DNA from: Clostridiaceae bacterium
Lineage (GTDB): Bacteria; Bacillota; Clostridia; Acetivibrionales; DULL01
DNA length: 40,083 nucleotides
Direction: 5' to 3'
Assembly (NCBI GenBank): GCA_012840395.1
Contig: DULL01000105.1
Span: forward strand, 1 to 40,083
A program made the position numbers and the translations under genes. Positions 26,537 through 35,639 of the stretch are shown piece by piece. How positions within the stretch are numbered: position 1 is the first letter of the stretch; each line of letters opens with the position of its first letter. The notes below the pieces were generated by a model, which ran no database searches, was not told where the DNA came from, and was given only the letters and a program-made list of their open reading frames with translations.

Positions 26537-27712
26537 TTAAGGAATCGATGCTATAAATGGCTTCATTCTTGTTTCATATACTTCATCAATAAATTCAGAA
26601 AACCATGCATATCTTCTAAAGTTACTTTCAAGCTCGTCCTCCAGAAATTCTCTTATTCTGTCGGCAAGCAGAATATCAGCTGGTGCAATACTATATCCCC
26701 TTATGCTGTCACAATAACCCGATGTATTAGTAGGACGGGCATACTGCTGTGGCTTCTGGCATCTAACAAAAGCTTCAAATCCCATAAATCCCTGTGTATA
26801 TATAAAACCAACGCCCCTGGCATCTTCAGCTATTAATACAGATGGAATTCTTTTTCTTAGAAACGCCCAGTGGGCATGGCATTCATAACCTACATGCAAG
26901 TCACATTCTTCATAAAAATCGATTTTATGTATATCGTGGCTTGCCAGAACAATCTCAAATCCTTCCTCTCTTGCAACCTGCCTGATCCTTTCATTTTTTT
27001 CTGCCACTTCCATATTCATAGCCACACTATTGTCTGATTTCTCACCCTCTGCCAGGGGTCTTGTAAATGCATCAGCAAGATGGAAAGTACAATATTTTTC
27101 TGCTTTGGGAAACAGCTTAGATAGCATCCTTATAATATCTTTCGCCTGTTCTTCATAAAATGCACTTAACGGAGGTGTAAAAACTAACTTGTTGATTCTG
27201 GAAGGTCTTTTCATTTTTTTGCCTATATAATCCAGATCATACCAGGCAGGATCTCCTGTCATTATTGTGTTGTCTATCCCATGTTTCTTTAGCACCCGGC
27301 ATACATGATATTCCCTGCAGGAAATCAGTTCGATCTGGTTTGATACATATTTCAAGAATTCAACTGTTTCTTTAGAGTAATTTACATTCTGTCTATCATA
27401 AAGGTCTCCGGGATATACGTTCCAGTTCGCTCCGACTGGTATCAGCGGAACTTTTATCCTGCTCAGATCGTCCACCAGTGCATATACTCCGGGATACATG
27501 GGAACATCCCTGATTGGAAAAGCCGGCATTATGACAGCTTTTGTTTTATTTATTTGATCAATATAATCGGATAGATCATCCTCTCTAAATAAAGTTAAAA
27601 AATCCGATACTCCCTTTTCTCTTACCAATATCTTTTTTACTGCAATTTCAATAAGCTTATCTCCCGTATTACCACATCCGATATCAGGAAAACTAGTTAG
27701 AATTGTATACAT
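26537..27712 (-). CDS. Polysaccharide pyruvyl transferase family protein
   Basis: 391 aa from the ATG at 27712; GGAGG is 12 bases upstream and lies inside the longer reading from 27742, which is thus unlikely. The GT-B-like family pattern is visible: GCGNTGDKLIEIAVKKIL near the start, PVGANWNVYP, a CREYHVCRVLKKHGI block followed by GDPAW, and near the C-terminal third the VGYECHAHWAFLRKRIPSVLI segment that corresponds to the R-x-H-x-x-x-A block. The family adds pyruvyl ketals to sugars or is of unknown function. As the last gene of a sugar import operon, a catabolic or sensing role for the imported glycan is possible but unproven. Confidence 0.75.
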   Translation of the reverse strand: MYTILTSFPDIGCGNTGDKLIEIAVKKILVREKGVSDFLTLFREDDLSDYIDQINKTKAVIMPAFPIRDVPMYPGVYALVDDLSRIKVPLIPVGANWNVYPGDLYDRQNVNYSKETVEFLKYVSNQIELISCREYHVCRVLKKHGIDNTIMTGDPAWYDLDYIGKKMKRPSRINKLVFTPPLSAFYEEQAKDIIRMLSKLFPKAEKYCTFHLADAFTRPLAEGEKSDNSVAMNMEVAEKNERIRQVAREEGFEIVLASHDIHKIDFYEECDLHVGYECHAHWAFLRKRIPSVLIAEDARGVGFIYTQGFMGFEAFVRCQKPQQYARPTNTSGYCDSIRGYSIAPADILLADRIREFLEDELESNFRRYAWFSEFIDEVYETRMKPFIASIP

Positions 27713-27803
27713 ATAGTTTTTTATCCTCCATTTCTGATTCAATTAAATAGTATCCTCTTGTTGATACCATATATTACCATTTTTTTATTAATTACTTCAA
27801 CAA

Positions 27804-28640
27804 TCAACCCTTTACTGCTCCCATTACTATTCCCTTTGTGAAATATTTCTGGAAAATTAAGAAAATAACAATCATAGGCAGGGAAGCCAATACTCCTCCT
27901 GCAAGTAGCAGCCCATACCTCATGGAAAATTCCTCCTGAAAGGTTGCTATACCCAGAGGCAGTGTTTTAAGATCTCTTGAACTTATCACCAAAAGCTGCC
28001 ACATATAATCATTCCAGCTCTGAATAAAAGTAAATATGGCAAGAGCTCCCAATCCCGGTTTTGATATAGGCATCACAATTCGAATAAAAGTTCCCAATTC
28101 ACCGCAGCCATCTATGGTTGAAGCTTCTATTATCTCAGAAGGCAAAGTAACAATAAACTGTTTCATCAGGAATACTCCAAAGGGAAATCCTAATGCCGGA
28201 ATTATAAGACCGCTGGGTTTATTAAACATATCCAGTTCATGGACAATCTTGAAAAGTGGAACTACAAGAATTTGTTTTGGTATCATTATTCCTAACACCA
28301 TGGTATAAAAAATTATATTGCCTCCAGGAAATTTCTTTTTTGCAAACGAATAACCCGCCAAAGTACTAATTATAACAACCAGTAAAGTTGTCGCTGCAGA
28401 AATATAAACACTGTTAAAAAACCATCTCAATGTTGGAGCTGTCTTAAAAAGTTCAATATAATTATTCAGATATAATCTTCTTGGAAATAAAATCGGTGGA
28501 ATAGTTACTACTTCAATATCAGTCATTAACGATCCTGCTAATGACCAGTATATTGGAAACAATAGAAAAGCTGCCGTAACACACAGTATAATACTTGACA
28601 ATATTTCAGAAAGTCTTCTTTTCCTTTTTCTTTTTAACAC
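27804..28640 (-). CDS. Sugar ABC transporter permease, MalG-type
   Basis: 278-aa inner membrane subunit with six helices and the EAA loop (EASTIDGCGELGTFIRIVMPISKP region, about 185-208) that docks the ATPase. N-terminal KRKRKRR is cytoplasmic. C-terminal QKYFTKGIVMGAVKG is the standard ending of CUT1-type permeases. GTG start at 28640, with GAGG about 12 bases upstream. Partner of the permease encoded 50 bp upstream. No ATPase gene is in the operon, so a shared MsmX-like ATPase is likely. Confidence 0.92.
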   Translation of the reverse strand: MLKRKRKRRLSEILSSIILCVTAAFLLFPIYWSLAGSLMTDIEVVTIPPILFPRRLYLNNYIELFKTAPTLRWFFNSVYISAATTLLVVIISTLAGYSFAKKKFPGGNIIFYTMVLGIMIPKQILVVPLFKIVHELDMFNKPSGLIIPALGFPFGVFLMKQFIVTLPSEIIEASTIDGCGELGTFIRIVMPISKPGLGALAIFTFIQSWNDYMWQLLVISSRDLKTLPLGIATFQEEFSMRYGLLLAGGVLASLPMIVIFLIFQKYFTKGIVMGAVKG

Positions 28641-28690
28641 TCTTATACACTACCTCTCCCAAGTCATATAACTTTTCAATGTTGTTTGTA

Positions 28691-29632
28691 TTAGTATTCT
28701 ACTGAACCCGACATCAGTTTAAATTGGACAGCTGAAAAAATAGCTACGACTATAAAAAGAATTACTCCCATTGTGGATGCAATAGCCAGGTCGTTAAAAG
28801 TAAATGCCCTTTCATATATCAGATATAGCACTGTACTGGAAGCATAATTAGGACCTCCGCCGGTCATGATCTTTATTATTCCAAACACCTGAAAAGCTTT
28901 TATAGTTGTTGTTACAATAATGTACAGTGTAGTAGGCTTTATTAAAGGAAGTGTAATCTTCCAGAACCTGTCCCAGTTTGATGCTCCGTCAATGTATGCA
29001 GCTTCATAATATGTTACAGGTATTGACCCCAATGCAGCAAGATTTAAAACAATTGGCTGCCCAAGAGTAAATGTTATTATCACCACTGACAATGAAAACT
29101 TCACAAGCCTTGGATTGCCTAGCCAGTTTACAGGCTCAATTCCAATTAAAGATAATAGATAATTCAGTATTCCATAAGCCTGACTATACATGTTTTTCCA
29201 CACCAATGAAATTGTTACAACACTTAAAACTACGGGAAGATAAAAAGCAATTCTAAAAAATGTTTGAGATTTCGGTGACCTTTCTATCAGTAATTCTGAT
29301 AAAAGCAGTGATATTATTTCCGTTACCGGAACTACAAGTAATACTATAATAAATGTATTTAATAAGGATTTTATGAAAACTGGATCCTTCAGTATACGTA
29401 TATAGTTTTCAAATCCTACAAACTTCATGCTTTCAGCATTTAGTCTGAAACTATGAAAGCTTAATATAACAGCCTCGATTAACGGATAAACCATAAACAT
29501 AATGAAAAATACCAGTGCAGGTAATATAAATAAATATCCCCAAAATATGCTTTTTATCTTTCTGATTTTTATATAATTAAATATTTTTTGTCTGTTTATA
29601 TTTCTACTATTAGCATTTATTTCCTGAAACAT
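28691..29632 (-). CDS. Sugar ABC transporter permease, MalF/UgpA-type
   Basis: 313 aa, six predicted helices, first at about 33-55 (GYLFILPALVFFIMF). The EAA motif is EAAYIDGASNWDRFWKITLP (about 218-237). It ends SGSVEY. The ribosome binding site GAGGCGG is 8 bases before ATG. It follows the binding-protein gene after a strong hairpin and precedes the MalG-type partner by 50 bp. Confidence 0.92.
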   Translation of the reverse strand: MFQEINANSRNINRQKIFNYIKIRKIKSIFWGYLFILPALVFFIMFMVYPLIEAVILSFHSFRLNAESMKFVGFENYIRILKDPVFIKSLLNTFIIVLLVVPVTEIISLLLSELLIERSPKSQTFFRIAFYLPVVLSVVTISLVWKNMYSQAYGILNYLLSLIGIEPVNWLGNPRLVKFSLSVVIITFTLGQPIVLNLAALGSIPVTYYEAAYIDGASNWDRFWKITLPLIKPTTLYIIVTTTIKAFQVFGIIKIMTGGGPNYASSTVLYLIYERAFTFNDLAIASTMGVILFIVVAIFSAVQFKLMSGSVEY

Positions 29633-29725
29633 GAAATGTACCGCCTCTTCAATGAATTTGTATTCAATGAATTTTCTTTATGAATTACAAGACCACATAT
29701 AAATACCTGAACGAAGCAATTTGCT

Positions 29726-29757
29726 GCCGGCAGAAAATATAAATATTTTCTGCCGGC
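29726..29757 (-). promoter_or_regulatory. Perfect intra-operon hairpin after the binding-protein gene
   Basis: A perfect 15-bp inverted repeat (GCCGGCAGAAAATAT, 2-base loop, exact complement) lies 25 bases past the binding-protein stop. No T tract follows on the - strand (AGCAAATTGC instead). It therefore looks like an mRNA-stabilising or processing hairpin that raises binding-protein mRNA over permease mRNA, as in malE-malF, rather than a full terminator. Confidence 0.65.
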
Positions 29758-29782
29758 TTAATATTAATTTTCAAAATGAGAG

Positions 29783-31192
29783 CTATTGTTTCAATGCCTG
29801 TTCTATCTCTTGCTGAATCTTTGACTCAAATTCTGCAAGGCCATCCTTTATATTTGTTGTTTTGGTTGCAAGGCCTTGAAGCATAGGAACATGTGCTGCT
29901 CTGATTTGTGCATAAGCAGGGCAGGCATAGCCATGATTGATAGCATATTTAAATATTTTTGTAGACCATTCTGTCATTTCATCCCCTGGATATAAATTCC
30001 CAACTGATTTTCTTAGTGGTATAAGTTTCACTATCTTAAGTGCTTTGGAGTTTTCTGTATTTGTAGCAAATTTTGCAAGCTCAACTGCAGCTTTTTCTCT
30101 TTGAGCATTACCGGATTTAAATACCAAATATCCAATATAATTACCCTTCAAAACAGGAGTTTCACCAGGTGCATGTGGAAATAGCGCATAATCTATCTCA
30201 AATCTCTCTATCTTCCCATCATCCATATCTCTATATAATTCTTCATAAAATCCTGAAGAACCCATGAATGTAGTTGCAACTTTTTGCTGTTTAAATAATT
30301 CTTTTGCATCAGAATACATGAGGGTTTCAGCTCCTGGAACTACTAGTTTTTCATCAATTAATGAAATTAAAAACTCCAACCCAAGTTCTGTCTTTGAATT
30401 ATTATATATAAGCTTATCACCTTTTTCGTTAACAATTCTACTGCCTGTACCCATTATTATATTAAAAGCATAAGCATCACCTGCAGTACTACCAAAAAAG
30501 AGACATCCACCATATACATTATCTTTGGTAACAGCTTTCAGTGCTTCTTTAAACTGGTCATAGGTCCAACTTTTCTCTTCGTTGTTTGGAAGTAAATGTA
30601 AAGCACCGGCTTTTTCAAACATGGTTTTATTAATCAACATTATTTGTACACTATTTGACCAAGGAATCATGTAATATTTACCGTCCATTTTAATTCCACC
30701 ATTGTCCCAGGAACCTTCAAAGAAATCATCCATCTCTTCCTTGGTAAAATAATCGCTTACAGGGACTAGTGCACCCATTCTGGCAAAACCAGTACCTCTG
30801 TCGTCATTATCTTCAAGAACGTCCGGCTGAGTTTTTGATGCAATTGCTACAGTTAGTTTTTGCTGAATGTCACTTGCAGGAATATGTTCTACTTCAATAT
30901 CTACTACATTTGGATTATTCTCCATGAAGCGTCTTGCAACATCTCTTTGCCAATCTCCATATTGTCCGTCAGGTTCAGTGCCTGTAATACCCTTCCATCT
31001 TGATAGAGCCCAATACTTTAGCTTTACTTTCTCTTCAATTGTTTCTGTTGGCTTTTCATCAGTCTTTTCAACAGAAGCAGCTTCATTTGCATCATTTTCT
31101 ACAGTGTTTCCGGTACTGTTGCTGACACATCCTGAAAATAATAGAACTATCATCATTACCAGAAGAATTAGATAAGAAACAGATTTTTTCAT
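29783..31192 (-). CDS. Sugar ABC transporter substrate-binding lipoprotein
   Basis: 469 aa from the ATG at 31192 (GGGGGAAG upstream); an open frame continues to 31336 but the signal peptide fixes the start. Signal peptide MKKSVSYLIL onwards with lipobox LFSGC (Cys22), then a Thr/Glu/Asn-rich linker and an extracellular solute-binding family 1 (CUT1) domain. The ligand cannot be read from the sequence. It lies 121 bp after the sensor kinase gene, so it may have its own promoter under YesN control. Confidence 0.9.
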   Translation of the reverse strand: MKKSVSYLILLVMMIVLLFSGCVSNSTGNTVENDANEAASVEKTDEKPTETIEEKVKLKYWALSRWKGITGTEPDGQYGDWQRDVARRFMENNPNVVDIEVEHIPASDIQQKLTVAIASKTQPDVLEDNDDRGTGFARMGALVPVSDYFTKEEMDDFFEGSWDNGGIKMDGKYYMIPWSNSVQIMLINKTMFEKAGALHLLPNNEEKSWTYDQFKEALKAVTKDNVYGGCLFFGSTAGDAYAFNIIMGTGSRIVNEKGDKLIYNNSKTELGLEFLISLIDEKLVVPGAETLMYSDAKELFKQQKVATTFMGSSGFYEELYRDMDDGKIERFEIDYALFPHAPGETPVLKGNYIGYLVFKSGNAQREKAAVELAKFATNTENSKALKIVKLIPLRKSVGNLYPGDEMTEWSTKIFKYAINHGYACPAYAQIRAAHVPMLQGLATKTTNIKDGLAEFESKIQQEIEQALKQ

Positions 31193-31313
31193 GGAATTCT
31201 TCCCCCCATAAAATATTTGGTATATATTCTTGTGTATATTGTAATTTATGGGGAGGTAAGAAGAAATGGGATAATGATTACATATAGTGTAGACAATTCT
31301 TACTTTTATTCGT

Positions 31314-33125
31314 TTAAAAAAAATACTTATTTGCAAGTGGTACAGGTCTATGTAAAACAGGTATTTTTATCAATACTCTTGTACCTTTGCCTTTTTGGCT
31401 AAATATACTTAGGCCATATCGATTTCCAAAATAAAGCTTAATCCGGTCATTTACATTCTTTATTCCAATACTATTCATTTGCGTGTCTAATTGTTTCTCA
31501 CCACTAAGTGAAAGTAATATTCCTTCCAGTTTATCCTCAGAAATACCAACTCCACTATCCTCTATACATATTTCAACACAATCATCTTTTAATTTGCCTT
31601 CTATTCTTATTTCACCCGGATATAAATTAGGCTCAATTCCATGGTATATAGCATTTTCTACAATTGGTTGCAAAATGAATTTAGCAGTATAGAGTTCCAT
31701 TATCACTTCATTAATATTTATTGTCCATTTTAGTTTATCTCCATATCTCATTTGTAATATTTTAAGATATAACCTTACATGATCTACTTCCTCTCTTATT
31801 TTTACCATGTCATTTCCCTGAAAAATTCCTGATTTATAGAATTTCCCCAAATCATCTATCATGTGTGCCATATCAACCTGTCCGTTAATAATTGCCATCA
31901 TTTGAATTGAGTTTAGAGTATTATGTAGAAAATGTGGATTGATTTGGCTTTGTAAAAACTTTAGTTCAGCTTCTTTTTGCTTCAATCTTGCTGTAGTAAC
32001 CCGTTTTAATAATGCCTTAAGTCTTATGGACATCTTTTTGATGCCTAACATAAGTTGACTTACCTCATCATTCCCTTTTATTTTTAGATCCCAGTCAAAA
32101 TTGCCTTCTCCAATCCTTTGCAATATACTGTTGATGTCAATTATAGGTTTTGATATTTTAATTGAAACATAAAAAGATATTAGGACAGATAAAAATATCA
32201 GGAGTCCTGCCAATAATATTAATGCTAGTCCAATAGTTCTTGAAGCATTATAAACAGTTTCACTGGGTATAAATTGAAGCATTTTCCAACCTGTATACTC
32301 TGAGGTAACGTAATTCACCAATAATTCTTCTTCTTTTTCTTTTGTAAAAAAGTATCCTGATACATCATTAAGAAAATCATTTCTGCTTAGTTCCAATGAT
32401 TTTGTAATTTCCTTTCGATCAGGTGAAAAAATAATTTTACCCTGATTGTCTGTTATAACAAGCCAACTACCATCAAATACCTTTTCTACCTCCGCCATAT
32501 TACTTATTCCGTCTAAAAGAGCATCAATAAGAATTACTCCAAGATGATTACCAGTTTGATAATCAATGATACTTCTGGCAATTGAGTATACGTAATAATT
32601 TGAATGTTTCTTCTGAAAAGGGATATGTGTCCCTATTACATATGTTGCTCCTTTTAAATTTACAGTTTCTTTATACCAGAAATCATTTTTATAATCATAA
32701 TCTGAGTCAATAGTCTCATCCTGTTTGCTCTTGTAATATACATTTGAACCGGAAAAAATATATATACCGTTAACGTCATTTCTGAGTTCCTTTAATTTCG
32801 TTAGGAAGCTCCCCATTATATTTTGCTTATAAGGAGTATTTTCGGAATTACCACTTCGATCCATTCTTAGTACATTTATAACATCTTCATCCATAAAAGC
32901 CAAAATGGAAATCATTTCCAAGCTCTTGATATTGTGTTCAATATTTTGACTAACCTGATTTAGATATTTTTTAGAATTATTAATATAGTCTCTTTCTATA
33001 GTCCAGTAAGAATATAAATATATAAATGTACCTAATATAGCCAATGGGAGTATCATCATTGCAGTCAAAGCAGCCATAGTTTTTCTCTGAAGTCTGGCTC
33101 CAATCCATTTAACTATTCTTCTCAC
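31314..33125 (-). CDS. YesM-type sensor histidine kinase
   Basis: 603 aa. First membrane helix about 18-39, extracellular dCache-like sensor domain about 40-290, second helix about 298-320, HAMP about 322-375, His_kinase (LytS/YesM) region with phospho-acceptor His398 in QINPHFLHNTLNSI, then the ATPase domain with the N-box (VENAIYHG) and EDSGVGIS. GTG start overlaps the stop of the response regulator gene by one base (TAGTG), so translation is coupled. It probably senses an extracellular sugar or a binding-protein-ligand complex and controls the adjacent ABC operon. Confidence 0.93.
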   Translation of the reverse strand: MRRIVKWIGARLQRKTMAALTAMMILPLAILGTFIYLYSYWTIERDYINNSKKYLNQVSQNIEHNIKSLEMISILAFMDEDVINVLRMDRSGNSENTPYKQNIMGSFLTKLKELRNDVNGIYIFSGSNVYYKSKQDETIDSDYDYKNDFWYKETVNLKGATYVIGTHIPFQKKHSNYYVYSIARSIIDYQTGNHLGVILIDALLDGISNMAEVEKVFDGSWLVITDNQGKIIFSPDRKEITKSLELSRNDFLNDVSGYFFTKEKEEELLVNYVTSEYTGWKMLQFIPSETVYNASRTIGLALILLAGLLIFLSVLISFYVSIKISKPIIDINSILQRIGEGNFDWDLKIKGNDEVSQLMLGIKKMSIRLKALLKRVTTARLKQKEAELKFLQSQINPHFLHNTLNSIQMMAIINGQVDMAHMIDDLGKFYKSGIFQGNDMVKIREEVDHVRLYLKILQMRYGDKLKWTININEVIMELYTAKFILQPIVENAIYHGIEPNLYPGEIRIEGKLKDDCVEICIEDSGVGISEDKLEGILLSLSGEKQLDTQMNSIGIKNVNDRIKLYFGNRYGLSIFSQKGKGTRVLIKIPVLHRPVPLANKYFF

Positions 33126-33925
33126 TACTTTATTTTCCTCCCGGTTCGAAATTCATGAGGAGATAAACCTGTAGATTCTTTGAACAATCTCATAAAATAT
33201 CTATAATCTGAATAACCAACATTTTTACATACCTGAAATGCTGTTAATTCGCTATTAGATAGTAATCTTTTAGCTTCTTCAATCCTAATTTTTTTAATAT
33301 AATCAGAAAAACTCATTCCAGTCTCTTGTTTAAAAAGCCTGCTTAAATAGTTTGGATTATAATGAAATCTTTCTGCTATTTCATAAAGATTAATATTTGA
33401 ATCCAGATTGTTTATTAGGTAAGCAGTTATTTTTTTGATTACCTCTCTATAATTACTATCAGCTTCATCATTTACTTCTTGAGTAGTAATTATTTCTCCC
33501 TTTCTCTCCAAATCCTCTATTATTCTTTTTAATCTCCTTTTTTCTTTTATCTCATTGATACATTTTTTCATAACTTCTTCAAGTTCATCATAACTTATTG
33601 GCTTAACCAGATAATGTAAAACGCCTAAAGTAATTGCCTGCCTTGCATACTCGAAGTCATTATATCCACTGATTATTATGAATACAGAATCAGGCAGCTT
33701 TTCTTTTAACCTTTTTATTAGCTGAAGACCATCTATTTCAGGCATTCTAATATCGGTTATTATGATATCTGGCTGGAAAGTTTGCGCTTTTTCAAAAGCT
33801 TCATATGCATTTTGTGCATTAAATATCTTAAGAATGTTATATTTGCTCCAATCGAGCATCATACTAAACCCTTTTCTCATTAGCGGTTCATCGTCTACTA
33901 TCAGCATACTTAATGAAGAGTTCAT
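33125..33925 (-). CDS. YesN-type response regulator, receiver domain plus AraC HTH
   Basis: 266 aa. The receiver domain (about 5-120) has acidic pocket Asp11-Asp12, phospho-acceptor Asp58 in IIITDIRMPEIDG and conserved Lys108. A short linker is followed by the double helix-turn-helix AraC domain (about 160-262), with NPNYLSRLFKQETGMSFSDY and YSDYRYFMRLFKESTG. AAGGGGAT precedes the ATG. Its length is short for YesN (often over 350 aa), lacking the usual long middle domain. Predicted target: the promoter of the binding-protein gene at 31.2 kb. Confidence 0.93.
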   Translation of the reverse strand: MNSSLSMLIVDDEPLMRKGFSMMLDWSKYNILKIFNAQNAYEAFEKAQTFQPDIIITDIRMPEIDGLQLIKRLKEKLPDSVFIIISGYNDFEYARQAITLGVLHYLVKPISYDELEEVMKKCINEIKEKRRLKRIIEDLERKGEIITTQEVNDEADSNYREVIKKITAYLINNLDSNINLYEIAERFHYNPNYLSRLFKQETGMSFSDYIKKIRIEEAKRLLSNSELTAFQVCKNVGYSDYRYFMRLFKESTGLSPHEFRTGRKIK

Positions 33926-33974
33926 GGTTATCCCCTTATGAATATTTTATCAAATAAATACAGTAATCCTTCCC

Positions 33975-35639
33975 TTATTCCAATGCTGCCATAAGAAACG
34001 GAACTATCTGCTTTTTCCTGGACATGACTCCCTTAAGATAAATACTATTTTTCCTTGAGTCTGCTCCCACATCTATATTAAATGCCTTTGATATGAGCCA
34101 TTTATCATTACCTTCAAACATTATTTCCGAACCTTCGTTTATTATGTCCGTCACTATCAACATAATAAGATTATAACTTTTGTTCCGGCAAACTTGCTGC
34201 ATATATTCTGATAATTCCTCTCTTATATGCAGAACACTATCTTTATCAGTAGTGTTTATCTGCCCGATACCTATTTTATATTTGCCGAAACGAAACTCTT
34301 TAAAGTCCTGATATAATAGTTCTTCGGGAGTCTTACCCTTTAATGAAGATCCCTCTTTAAACATTGCGGAGGCAAAGGCATCAATGTCAATTCCTGCAAT
34401 ATCTGCCAGGCGCAAAGCCGTTGTTCTATCCATAGGTGTATTAGTTGGAGACTTAAATTTTAAAGTATCAGACAGTATGGCCGCACAAAGTAAACCTGCA
34501 ATTCTTTTTTGTGGCTTTAAACCATTATCAAAGTACATATTTGCAATAATTGTAGAGGTACTACCTACCGGTTCATTTTTAAAGTAAACCGGATTTAAAG
34601 TCTGTATATCCCCAATTCTGTGATGATCAATAATTTCTAAAATATCGGCTTGCTCTATACCATCTACCGTTAATGATATCTCATTATGATCAAGAAGTAT
34701 TACTTTTTTCCTCCTTTGTGAAATTAGGTGATATCTTGCCACAAAACCCTTTATTCTGCCTAGCTCATCAAGAACAGGATAACTTCTGTATCTTGTCTGC
34801 AGCATCTTGTCTTTTATATCATCTACATAATCATCGATTTCAAAGCTGACTATATTATCCCTGGTCATGGTAGATTCAACAGGTATACTCTGGTTAATAA
34901 GTCTTGCCGTATTAAAGGTATCCCAAGGGGTCACCATTACAACGCAATTATGCTTTCTTGCCGCATCAAGTACTTCGTCATCTGCCTGTCCATTACAGGT
35001 TATAATCAGGCAGCTTGCTCCTATAGAAATAGCTTTAAGCTGGCTGTCCTTACGGTTGCCGGTAATTACAATATCACCCTCATTAATGTAGAGTTCCATG
35101 TCATTTGGCGCCATGGCGGCAACCAGTACATTCCCTGTTTCCTTGAAAAACTCCCTGTCTCCATAAACTAATTTTGCCTGCAGAGTATCAACTATATTTT
35201 GCAGAGGTGTTCTGCTTGCTGAAATTACATCCTTCTCCAAAATATCCATATATTTTTCAGTAATGTCAGATAAGGACACTATGCCAAGAAATTTGTTGTT
35301 TTCATCGATTACCGGAAGAACCTTTACATTATTCTTCTTCATAATAGTCCATGCACTTTTTATTGAAATATCAGGAGCAACCGGATTTACCACGTCTATG
35401 TCCAAGTCGGATACCTGAGTTTTTACTGTGGTTAGTAAAATAGGTGCCGGAATATTAAAATATTCCAGCACATATTTTGTCTCGTTATTAATATCACCCA
35501 ATCTTACAGGTACAGCATTGAATCCGAGAATTTTTTTGAACTCCGAATATGCAATTGCAGCGCATATTGAATCTGTATCCGGGTTTTTATGTCCCATTAT
35601 GTAGATAACGTCTTTCAGAATGAATACCTCCTGTTCCAT
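33975..35639 (-). CDS. ppaC: Manganese-dependent inorganic pyrophosphatase with CBS and DRTGG regulatory domains
   Basis: Family II PPase, 554 aa, with an inserted regulatory module: DHH part 1 (GHKNPDTDS, His17, Asp21, Asp23), CBS 1 (about 70-130), DRTGG (about 135-245), CBS 2 (about 250-305), then the rest of DHH (LLDHNE, IDHHRIG) and the DHHA2 domain (SRKKQIVPFL ending). CBS-PPases are inhibited by AMP/ADP and activated by ATP or diadenosine polyphosphates. The start is doubtful: the ATG (35639) abuts the stop of the preceding gene with no ribosome binding site, whereas GGAGG at 35631-35627 sits inside the frame, 5 bases before an ATT and 8 before a CTG codon. Confidence 0.93.
   Translation of the reverse strand: MEQEVFILKDVIYIMGHKNPDTDSICAAIAYSEFKKILGFNAVPVRLGDINNETKYVLEYFNIPAPILLTTVKTQVSDLDIDVVNPVAPDISIKSAWTIMKKNNVKVLPVIDENNKFLGIVSLSDITEKYMDILEKDVISASRTPLQNIVDTLQAKLVYGDREFFKETGNVLVAAMAPNDMELYINEGDIVITGNRKDSQLKAISIGASCLIITCNGQADDEVLDAARKHNCVVMVTPWDTFNTARLINQSIPVESTMTRDNIVSFEIDDYVDDIKDKMLQTRYRSYPVLDELGRIKGFVARYHLISQRRKKVILLDHNEISLTVDGIEQADILEIIDHHRIGDIQTLNPVYFKNEPVGSTSTIIANMYFDNGLKPQKRIAGLLCAAILSDTLKFKSPTNTPMDRTTALRLADIAGIDIDAFASAMFKEGSSLKGKTPEELLYQDFKEFRFGKYKIGIGQINTTDKDSVLHIREELSEYMQQVCRNKSYNLIMLIVTDIINEGSEIMFEGNDKWLISKAFNIDVGADSRKNSIYLKGVMSRKKQIVPFLMAALE

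Noticed and set aside
31217-31402. 61-codon + strand frame between the sensor kinase and binding-protein genes
   Set aside because: It overlaps the kinase 3' end antisense, has no family match and no ribosome binding site.
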